DNA of 64,000 nucleotides from Otis tarda. Taxonomy: Eukaryota > Chordata > Aves > Otidiformes > Otididae. This document shows, piece after piece, positions 37,101 through 46,723 of this stretch (positions are counted from its first letter, which is position 1; each line of letters opens with the position of its first letter). The translations under genes and the position numbers were made by a program. The stretch covers positions 144,783,053 to 144,847,052 of the forward strand of contig CM048552.1 in the NCBI GenBank assembly GCA_026413225.1. The letters are read 5' to 3'. Under the pieces are notes generated by a model. The model was given only the letters and a program-made list of their open reading frames with translations, had not been told where the DNA came from and made no database searches.

Positions 37101-40100
37101 TTCATGGCTTTCAAGTTATCTTCTTGAGTGCTGGCTCATAGAACGTCAGTACTGCCATTAGACAACTGTGTCTAATGACTCTCAAAAGCTTAAAAAGGCT
37201 TCCGATAGGCCTCGTTTTGTCTACAGAGATGAAGGGGCTGAACAGCTCTTCTGGAAAAATAAGATTTTTGGGAAAAACGGGTTCTGTCAAAGTTATTTTA
37301 CCACTTATCTGCCTTTTAAACAAAAATAAGACTTTAAATAAACTTGTAAGTTGACACAGTGTGCTGCTTTCAAAGTTGTTTCTTTTCTCAATATTAAGAA
37401 AGCAGAGAAAATTGGTGTTTCTTTCCTCAGCAACAGAGGTTGCTTTTCCTAAAAATATGGACATATTCTCGAACAAAGACAGAATTTCTAAGCAAAAAAA
37501 AAGTATATGTATGGGCAAGGAATAAAAAAAACATAAATCATAACACAAGAGAACCAAGATATTAATTAATTCTGTAATCCATATTTCTGATTAATACGAT
37601 GCACACATTTCTGAGCTACTATAGTTGTCTTTTTTTCCCGGTAATTGTGACATAATGCAAGCCTCTCCATCAAATAACAGAAATCAATAGAACATTTATT
37701 TCTATTAGGCATAAGAAAAAAATGCATTTCAAAACCAAGCCACCCCATGGAGTGCAGATTTTTGAGCCGGAGAGTGTGCGATCTTAATTCTTCCCTCTTT
37801 TGCTATTTCAGTTTACATAAATTCAGTTTTTGTACCTGTTAATTCTGGTCATTCTGCTGCTCTTCTGTGAAAGGACTTTCAGCAGCAGCATCACACAGCA
37901 GAAGAGGAGGAAGTGAGCGTGAATTATTGTGGATTTCCTAACAAGGGTGGATTTGCAGTGCCACGCTGTCTACGAATCTCTCTGTCTCATTCCTGCTTTG
38001 GGCAGCTTCTCCTATTAAACATAGTAACTTTCCACAGCCTCACCTCAACACAAGGGTGAGATGCAGCAAGCTGGTTTTGTCCACACAGCAGCTAAGCAGT
38101 AATGCCACCGAGGAGGTGGAACACATATTTTCCCCATTCACTCCTTCTGCCACCAGACAATAAAAAAAAAATCACTAAAAATGGAAAGTTACCTGCTTTC
38201 TTGGTAGAGATTTGCCAGCAGATACATACTGTGAAACAGGCTGTCCTGTCTTCAGGAAGTACCCCGATAATAGTGCTCCACTTGTTCCTAAACGAAGAAT
38301 TAGGATCCTGTTTCCATAAACCAGACTAGCAGCTGCCTGTGGGCTTGCTACTGATTTCCATAGGAGCAGGATCATTCTCCACCTAAAGCATCTCTGCTCT
38401 GAGATTATCAGAGAAACAGTACTAATGAAGATTTCACTGCAGTGGTTTTGCTGTTACTGGTGCTATTAAACATTTGATTTTATTATTCAATTAAAATACT
38501 GAGTTACAGACAACACAGAGACACAAAAGCTAAGATAAGGGCTCAGCAGAAGGTTAAAACACCACTGATAATAACTGCCCTTTTCTACCACTGATTTATT
38601 TTATATGATGTCATTAATGTGTCTCTAATACATGCGTCCTCAGCTGCATTATTCCTGCTCCGTCTGATGAGCACTTAGCTGAAAGAAATCTAGAGTCCCT
38701 CCTCTAAGCAGAGAATAACTGAGTCTTCTAAACACCCAAAAGCATTTCAAGAAGACGATTCAACTCCTAGGGAGTCCAGCAAGGACTCTCCTGGCACATT
38801 TCTTGCCAGGCAAAGAGGCATGGTGCTGAGTCCTGCCATTTTATTTCCTTATCCCTCTTTCTCCTGCCTGCCTTGCCAAGCAAGGAACTGGAGATCCCCA
38901 GCTGGGTCACCTGCCTGGGAACTTTCCCACTGGGGCCTCCCTGGTTTCCAGCTCCGCTTCAGCCTACATGGCAGAGCTGTTGTATCCAAGTCGTTTTCCA
39001 TCTCTCTCTGTTTCAGTGTAATGTCATTGATTCCCATGCCCAAAACCAAGACAAAGGAAAGCCCCACATCTTGGAGCTCTGAAACTATCCGTGAAAATAT
39101 GGTTTCCTCAGCTTCACAAGTAATAATGAGTTATACTTTCATATCTATATCCTAAGCCAACACTACTGAAACATTCATCAAAAGGCTAGCATGGCAGGGC
39201 TTTTCAGACCACCAGGCTACCTGCCCCCAGCTACGTACTTAAATTACAGATGCATACTATAGCACACAAGAGAGTATGTTCATTGGAATATCATTCAATT
39301 TAAAGAGAACAATAATGGGAGAGAAGCTGACAAGAGAAAAAGATGAGGGCAGTATATCACAAACTCTCCCAAATCAGTGTGTGTAACCATCTAGCCTCTT
39401 CAAAAAGACAGCAATCGGCACCCAGGAAAATAACTCATTGCAAAAGAGATGTCTCTTTTTACAACTGTGGTTATTGCTTTTGCTGCACAGGCATTGTGTG
39501 CAGTGTATTTAGAGATAACACCTGACACGTTTTTTCTTTTCTGATAAACTGTGTTTTAGTCAATGGTATTGACTTATTCCTTTCCTTGTTTAAACAGGAA
39601 ATTGTGAGTTAATCAAGATTTCCCCGTTAACTCAGAGGTAAAGTAATTAACTATTTTATTGACATTCTTTTCCATGTAACAGTTATTAGCAAGCTCTTCA
39701 TTTCATTGTCCAGAATACACCTTCCTGTATTACCATCTTTTAAATTACATTTGTTTTATTTTGTAGCAGTGAGCCAGTTATAGTTTTATTTAAAAAAAGA
39801 CAAAAGCCAGCACATTTTCAAATATATATGAGTCTGTGGTGAATGTAGGAACTGTTTTTCTTCCTTCACTTAGAGCAGAAAAATTATGCTGCAGCAAGAA
39901 TTTCAGTAATTAATTGGTACGAGTGATTTTCATAAACATGCTCCTGCTGTGAGACCTTTTGCCGCAGATTAACTTTTACATTCACTTCAGCCAAAAAAAT
40001 AACAACTAACAATCAGTTCAACAACCTCTCTCCCCACTCCACCAAGCTGTTCCTGCAGTCAAACTTTTTATTTTCCTATACCCAGCCATTGTAGGAAAAT

Positions 40101-41331
40101 GGACCAGTTGTGAAGAGGTAAGATAAAATGTGGCAGAGCATCGATTCTATTTTTCTGTTTGTGTTCTCAGTAAAGGTTTTGGCATGTCCCTGCTGTTTCT
40201 GATGTAGATTACTGATTCATAATGGGACTTTGCAGTAAGATGCTGGCTCATTTTCCATGTGGTTAAAATTGCTTCACGATATTTCTCAAAAGAGCACAAT
40301 GGGGATTAGAAATAGCTGCAACAACTCATCTTTGGAGATCTGCTGGTTAAGTGTCATTGTTCTGGAGTCATGCACACCCTCTGCCCAAAAGCCAGATTCT
40401 GCATGTTGCACTGAAGAGGCGTCCATATGTCTGACCTCCGTGCACAAGCAGAGCCTCCCTCTCCCACAACCAAAGGCTCAGCAGTGTCCTGGCTGCATCC
40501 TGGCAGTCAGACGTGGTCATAGCTGCCTGGGCACGGCCCCACACCACTGCTTGCTCCCCATGGGCAAGAGGACAGATAGGAAGCTGGGAGGGTTTCCAGG
40601 GCTCAGTGAACCAATATCACTCCTGGACCATGGAGGAACCCAAGGGAACGCATATCTGCTTCTCCTGAGCACACACAGAACACACAGTGGAGATAAAATT
40701 CAGCTTTATCATAAACATAATATTCCCTGCTTATCTTAAGGTCTGATCTTCCAGAGAGAGGCGGAGGCTCTTGGGTGCTATTTGGACAAAGTATCCTTTT
40801 CTAGTCCCTGGAACTGCAAATTAAAGCTAAAAAATGTGAAGCAAGCAAACTCCAGAAGTCCAGAAAGCATTTGCTCATTAAAAAAAAACTCAACAGACCA
40901 AAAATCATTTTTAAAAACTTACTGAGCCAGTCACATTACTTTAGGAGGAGCAGATCATTGTTTTTGAATGACTCAAGGGAACAACGGTGACCTCCTGCTA
41001 ACCATGAAAGGATTGATCTTCCCTCTCCACATCAGCCCAGCCTAGACCATTTTCCATGCTTCCACTGGAGCCAAGATTTCACCCAGCTCCCGCCAGTATT
41101 TTTCTGTGGTCTTGCCTGTGCATTAACCAAAGGGCATAAGTTTATACTCAGGGCAAATAAATCTTTGGTACAGCTTCTAGGTTTATCAGGTTACCAACCT
41201 GATAAAAAAATAGTTAAAAAATCAATAGAAAGATTCAGATAACTCTTCAACATTCTGTCTATACTGTCAACAGGATATGTTTATGTAAATTGGTTTTTAA
41301 TACTTTAACATAGATTGTTGTAGATTGGATT
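34193..41331. other. Unique DNA, no gene seen
   Basis: No convincing exon or transposon. Isolated frames of 148 codons (37111-37557, minus) and 160 codons (40257-40739, plus) have no recognisable domain and no coding context. A GC-richer, faintly repetitive patch at 36470-36990 could be an unrecognised old repeat. A perfect 11-bp-arm hairpin at 41182-41206 lies just before the satellite. Confidence 0.5.
41182..41206. repeat. Perfect 25-bp inverted repeat
   Basis: TTTATCAGGTT (41182-41192) and AACCTGATAAA (41196-41206) are exact inverted repeats around ACC, followed by an A run. It lies 126 bases before the start of the pentanucleotide array. No function is known. Confidence 0.9.
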
Positions 41332-43394
41332 TTTCCCTTCCCTTCCCACACCTTCCCTTCCCACACCTTCCCTTCCCTTCCCTTCCCTTCCCTTCCCTTC
41401 CCTTCCCTTCCCTTCCCTTCCCTTCCCTTCCCTTCCCTTCCCTTCCCTTCCCTTCCCTTCCCTTCCCTTCCCTTCCCTTCCCTTCCCTTCCCTTCCCTTC
41501 CCTTCCCTTCCTTCCCTTCCCTTCCCTTCCCTTCCCTTCCCTTCCCTTCCCTTCCCTTCCCTTCCCTTCCCTTCCCTTCCCACACCTTCCCTTCCCACAC
41601 CTTCCCTTCCCTTCCCTTCCCTTCCCTTCCCTTCCCTTCCCTTCCCTTCCCTTCCCTTCCCTTCCCTTCCCTTCCCTTCCCTTCCCTTCCCTTCCCTTCC
41701 CTTCCCTTCCCTTCCCTTCCCTTCCCTTCCCTTCCCTTCCCTTCCCTTCCCGCACCTTCCCGCACCTTCCCGCACCTTCCCGCACCTTCCCGCACCTTCC
41801 CTTCCCGCACCTTCCCTTCCCTTCCCTTCCCTTCCCACACCTTCCCTTCCCACACCTTCCCTTCCCACACCTTCCCTTCCCGCACCTTCCCGCACCTTCC
41901 CGCACCTTCCCGCACCTTCCCTTCCCTTCCCGCACCTTCCCTTCCCTTCCCTTCCCTTCCCTTCCCTTCCCTTCCCTTCCCTTCCCTTCCCTTCCCTTCC
42001 CTTCCCTTCCCTTCCCTTCCCTTCCCTTCCCTTCCCTTCCCTTCCCTTCCCTTCCCTTCCCTTCCCTTCCCTTCCCTTCCCTTCCCTTCCCTTCCCGCAC
42101 CTTCCCACACCTTCCCGCACCTTCCCGCACCTTCCCGCACCTTCCCTTCCTGCACCTTCCCCTCCCTTCCCTTCCCACACCTTCCCTTCCCACACCTTCC
42201 CTTCCCTTCCCTTCCCTTCCCTTCCCTTCCCTTCCCTTCCCTTCCCTTCCCTTCCCTTCCCTTCCCTTCCCTTCCCTTCCCTTCCCTTCCCTTCCCTTCC
42301 CTTCCCTTCCCTTCCCTTCCCTTCCCTTCCCTTCCCTTCCCTTCCCTTCCCTTCCCTTCCCTTCCCTTCCCACACCTTCCCACACCTTCCCACACCTTCC
42401 CACACCTTCCCACACCTTCCCACACCTTTCCACACCTTCCCACACCTTCCCTTCCCACACCTTCCCTTCCCTTCCCTTCCCTTCCCTTCCCTTCCCTTCC
42501 CTTCCTTCCCTTCCCTTCCCTTCCCTTCCCTTCCCTTCCCTTCCCTTCCCTTCCCTTCCCTTCCCTTCCCACACCTTCCCTTCCCTTCCCACACCTTCCC
42601 TTCCCTTCCCTTCCCTTCCCTTCCCTTCCCTTCCCTTCCCGCACCTTCCCGCACCTTCCCGCACCTTCCCGCACCTTCCCGCACCTTCCCGCACCTTCCC
42701 GCACCTTCCCGCACCTTCCCTTCCCGCACCTTCCCGCACCTTCCCGCACCTTCCCGCACCTTCCCGCACCTTCCCTTACCTTCCCGCACCTTCCCTTCCC
42801 TTCCCGCACCTTCCCTTCCCTTCCCACACCTTCCCTTCCCACACCTTCCCTTCCCCTTCCCTTCCCACACCTTCCCTTCCCTTCCCTTCCTTCCCTTCCC
42901 TTCCCTTCCCTTCCCTTCCCTTCCTTCCTTCCCTTCCCTTCCCTTCCCGCACCTTCCCGCACCTTCCCGCACCTTCCCGCACCTTCCCGCACCTTCCCGC
43001 ACCTTCCCGCACCTTCCCTTCCCGCACCTTCCCTTCCCTTCCCGCACCTTCCCTTCCCTTCCCGCACCTTCCCGCACCTTCCCTTCCCGCACCTTCCCTT
43101 CCCTTCCCTTCCCGCACCTTCCCTTCCCGCACCTTCCCTTCCCGCACCTTCCCGCACCTTCCCACATCTTCCCGCACCTTCCCGCACCTTCCCTTCCCAC
43201 ATCTTCCCTTCCCGCACCTTCCCTTCCCACATCTTCCCTTCCCACACCTTCCCTTCCCGCACCTTCCCTTCCCTTCCCTTCCCGCACCTTCCCTTCCCGC
43301 ACCTTCCCTTCCCGCACCTTCCCTTCCCTTCCCGCACCTTCCCACACCTTCCCTTCCCGCACCTTCCCACACCTTCCCTTCCCACACCTTCCTG
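41332..43394. repeat. CTTCC pentanucleotide satellite with CGCAC/CACAC decamers
   Basis: About 2.06 kb of uninterrupted satellite. Two unit types alternate: the pentamer CTTCC, and the decamer CTTCC plus CGCAC or CACAC. Long pure CTTCC blocks lie at about 41366-41580, 41601-41750, 41941-42095, 42196-42370, 42461-42570 and 42597-42640. Variant-rich blocks lie between them and dominate from 42640 to 43394. By hand count there are about 55 CGCAC units, about 28 CACAC, three CACAT (all near 43160-43232) and only two TGCAC (42151, 43393). The pentamer register slips by one base near 41510, 42505, 42855, 42890, 42923 and 42927. The minus strand is (GGGAA)n, with G-quadruplex and triplex potential in pure blocks. 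All six long frames here (up to 712 codons, both strands) result from a stop-free 15-bp codon cycle, not coding. Assembled length may be shorter than the true length. Confidence 0.97.
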
Positions 43395-43437
43395 CACCTT
43401 TCCTTCCCTTCTTTTCTCTTCCTTTCTTCTCTTTCAC
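43395..43437 (+). repeat. Degenerate pyrimidine tail of the satellite
   Basis: The array passes into irregular CTTTCCTTCCCTTC and TTTTCTCTTCC sequence before unique DNA resumes. The left edge of the array has no comparable degenerate zone, so decay is asymmetric. Confidence 0.7.
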
Positions 43438-46078
43438 CTTAGTGTGGTTCTATTTTTGTCGCCTGAACCACAAGGATATAAAGGCAGTAGAAACAATGCC
43501 TGTTCTGAATTTTCCTAGAGCAATGGCTTGTTGATTCAAATTACAATACTGTCCTTTTCACGTTCAGAAACCAACCACAGACTGCCCGAACTATGTAAGC
43601 AGGAGGAGACACACACCCAACTCTGAGGCGTGCATGTCAGATACCAGAAGATCTTCTCCTCTCTCGTCAGCACATTTGCTATTCTGACATTGCAGGCAGC
43701 ACTGGGTTCAACACAAGCGGAGGTAAATGGTTGGTCACACCAACTGCAGTTCAGCTGTAGAAATCCTTGCCACAGGATGTCGCAGATGCTAAATGCATCA
43801 GGACAAGTGCACTGAGGACAAATGCTACTTCTGGCTCACAAAGTTCCAAATTCTTAAATTACTGGAGCCTAGGAGAATACTGAGGAGGTGTGAATACATT
43901 TGCCTTGTTCTTATCTTCCTAGGCATCTGCTGTGGACCACCAAAAAGGCAGAATATTGGGCTAGAGGACTATTCTTGTGGGGCTTTTTAACATTTAAGTA
44001 GCCAGGCAAAAAGAAAGTTGACAGTCCTCAGCATGTGAAGTCTTGCAGCTCCTGGCAGCAGAATCATCAGGGTCAATGTTTCCCAAATAGTTCGCCGCGC
44101 AGCCCAGCCAGAACCCAATCTCCCTGCAACACTGCGTGGAGAATTGCAGGGAGTTTAGTTTTTATTTCAAATGTGAAAGAAAGCAAATATCAAACTTCTC
44201 TGTGAAACAGAATTACCATTCTTCATCCATCTGTATTAACTATTCATGACTTTCCTGCACGCAGAATTTTGTTTCACATTCCTTGAGTGTGCTGCTTCCC
44301 AAATTGTGCTAAATGTACCACGAGCGCTACAGAAACAGTCTCAGAGCAGCATGCCTGCACTGCCCAAATATTTTAATGGTTCCTCCTTTGCTTGCCAAGG
44401 TCAACAGCATTGCCAGAACAAACTCGGTTTGGTATACCTGCCCTAGGATCTGTCATCCCACGCAGATACCTCGTTATGAAATATAGCTAATAGTGAAAGA
44501 CCCCACACCAAATAAATAGACCTCATCTGATTGGGTAAATGAGACTGATCTGTGCTCTAAACAACATTTCAAGCATACTTGCAGTCTTGGAGGGTATCAG
44601 GATTCTCCTGGCTCAGAAAACACGTCAGGAAATGCCCCACATTAAGGGGGCAAGAGCTTGTTTTCCAAGGACCGTCCACAAGCAGCAGGTGCAACAACGC
44701 AGGAGGAACCCTCTGAGAAATGAGCTGGAGATCTAGCTGGGATTTATTTCAGTCTGGTTTGAATGTCTATCATTCAGCCCTTCTGTGAGATATTTTGCAG
44801 TCTCCCTTGTGTAAGGCAGATGTCTGCACCTTAAAAAAAAATGTTGGTAGGAAAGAATGTTGTGTTTGAAAAATGCAGGTTTTCAGCAAATCTTTTGAAA
44901 GCAAAATTTTCCATGATAAGAGACTGAAGTCTTCTGTGCTGCAGAAGTCCAGTTTCTCAGCCTGAACCTAACAGTGTGCCAATGGTCTGACCAGGGAATG
45001 TCTTACCCTTAGTATAAAACGTCCAGCCGTAACTCCCAGTCTCTGAACTCTTTGCTGAGAACAGGAAGCAAGTAAGTCAATTAATCTGTCTTACAACATG
45101 TTAGAAGATGTTTATAGGAATAAGTTCTAAACTACACTGACCTGATGAAAAAGCTGTTTATCAATACCAACCTAGAAGATGTCTAAACCATTTGCTCAAA
45201 CCTAAAAGGCTTGGCTTTGTGCTGTAACCTGCCTCTCTACATCCCCTTAGACCTCTCTGGAAGGAGGGCAGCTGAGACCCTAAACAGACCCCGTTTTCAA
45301 GAGCCAGGTTCCTTTCCTTCTGCATGTAACACTAGCTCTGGTGTTTTATTAGCTTCTTCTCATTTGTCTTTTGAGAATGTAGCTTCCTCCCCTTTCTTCC
45401 CTTTAAAGCCTTTTCCTCTAAACCTGCTAGCAGAAGGTTATTTTCCCTCTGGATTAATGGGAGTCTCTCCAGCCCACACCAGCTCCTCTTTCAGAGAAGC
45501 CTCACATTACATAAATCTAACATTTCTTCTGCCAAAACTTTGCTTTCAAAATCCTGCTTGCTCCTTCTTTGCATTCAGTATTTGCAAGACTCATAAGAAA
45601 GTCAGCTGCAGCCCTCTCCCCCAGTCTTATTCTTCCCGTGAGGCTGCTATTTATGTCACCAGTAGCACCTAATAAAACGCAGCCTTCCCCAGGTGGGACT
45701 CAAACTGTCCATCCTGATAGCCGTGTTCTTCTTTTTTGTCTTTTTTTTTTCCATCATCCAGGCAAGCCTTTTTAATTCAGAGTCGCCTTTCAGAAGGCGC
45801 AGCTGTTTTGCTGGCTTCCAGATGGTGTCTCTCAGATCCTGGTATCCTTACCCACTTGCTGTCCTTCATCGTCATTGCCAGTGTTTCTTCAGGGAGCAGC
45901 TAGGAACACACAGCAGCAACTATCCCTTAGTTCTAGCTTCCTTCCCCAAAATGGTGTATCTGTCTGTATGGGCTATGCTCATATCTCAAGCCACTTCATG
46001 TAGGAACCTTTCAAATCCAATACTTCCATTTTGCTCTTCTAATGAAAATGTGAATATTTATACCTGAGCCTTTGCAGG
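43438..46078. other. Unique DNA, no gene seen
   Basis: Includes a hairpin with 10-bp arms at 44120-44153. A 153-codon plus-strand frame at 45211-45672 is serine- and proline-rich with no recognisable domain; its continuation overlaps other frames, so I do not call it. No transposon was recognised before 46079. Confidence 0.5.
44120..44153. repeat. Inverted repeat with 10-bp arms
   Basis: CTCCCTGCAA (44120-44129) and TTGCAGGGAG (44144-44153) are exact inverted repeats around a 14-base loop. The stem is too short for a convincing miRNA precursor. Confidence 0.8.
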
Positions 46079-46723
46079 TGTCCTGGTTTTGGAAGGGATG
46101 GAGTTAATTTTCCTCTCAGTAGCTGGTGTGTTTTGGATTTCATATGTGAAGAATGTTGATAAAAACACTCTGATGATACGAGATGTTGTTAATGCTCAAC
46201 ACTATCTGTTTTCCAGTTAGGAAACCTTGCTTGCTCGCTGGTGAGAAATTGTACATTGTTTATTTTGTATATATTAATATCCTTAAATTCACCACTTAAT
46301 GTCCCAGTGACCGATACAGCCCATGCTGAGCAGCGGTCACAGAAACAAAACCGAGCAGCAAGCAAAGGAGAGAAAGCGAGCCAGCGAGGTAAAGGGATCG
46401 ATGCCAGCAAGCAAGAAAGAGGTAGAAGAAGATGGATGCAAAGGATGCCCCCTCCTATGGGCAACCCCCACTTACATACTGAGCATGACATTTATGGCCT
46501 GGAATACTCTCTTTGGCCAGTTTGGGTCAATTGTTCTGTCTGTCTTTCACCCAGCTTCCTGCATCTGCACTTTTGTGAGACCTGAAAAGCCGGACAGTGT
46601 CCTTGGTCTCATTAACAACAACTTGTATCATCAGGGTGTTTATCAACATTCTTCACATATGAAAACCAAAACACACAAGCTACTGAGAGGAAAAATAACT
46701 CCATTCCTGCTGAAACCAGGACA
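46079..46723. mobile_element. Head-to-head inverted LTR composite
   Basis: Same LTR family as 33592-34187. The plus strand begins TGTCCTGGTTTTGGAAGGGA (LTR start, sense). About 115 bases follow the sense U3 to about 46193. Then LTR text resumes as CTTGCTCGCTGG joined to GGTGAGAAATTG, which skips about 100 bases of LTR present at 33592-34187, and runs in sense to about 46290. At 46291 orientation flips: ACCACTTAATGTCCCAGTGA through to the end is antisense LTR, finishing GCTGAAACCAGGACA at 46723. The termini are therefore inverted repeats of about 115 bp. The flanks GCAGG (46074-46078) and GTATG (46724-46728) do not match, so there is no target duplication. The TATA box of the antisense half is altered (CTTACATA on the plus strand). 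Open frames across it are incidental. Confidence 0.85.

Noticed and set aside
37111..37557. 148-codon minus-strand ORF
   Set aside because: Composition typical of random AT-rich translation, with no domain, intron context or neighbouring exon.
40257..40739. 160-codon plus-strand ORF
   Set aside because: Longest frame outside repeats but with no recognisable family; overlaps nothing that supports transcription.
41332..43394. CRISPR array or telomeric repeat
   Set aside because: There are no unique spacers between repeats, the unit is CTTCC rather than the vertebrate telomere TTAGGG, and the DNA is avian.
41259..43442. Six very long open frames (up to 712 codons) on both strands
   Set aside because: They arise from pentamer repeats whose 15-bp codon cycle contains no stop. 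All three minus-strand frames and a plus-strand frame are open at once, and the peptides are GREGK or PFPSL repeats.
45211..45672. 153-codon plus-strand ORF
   Set aside because: Serine/proline-rich low-stop composition with no domain; overlapping frames are also open.
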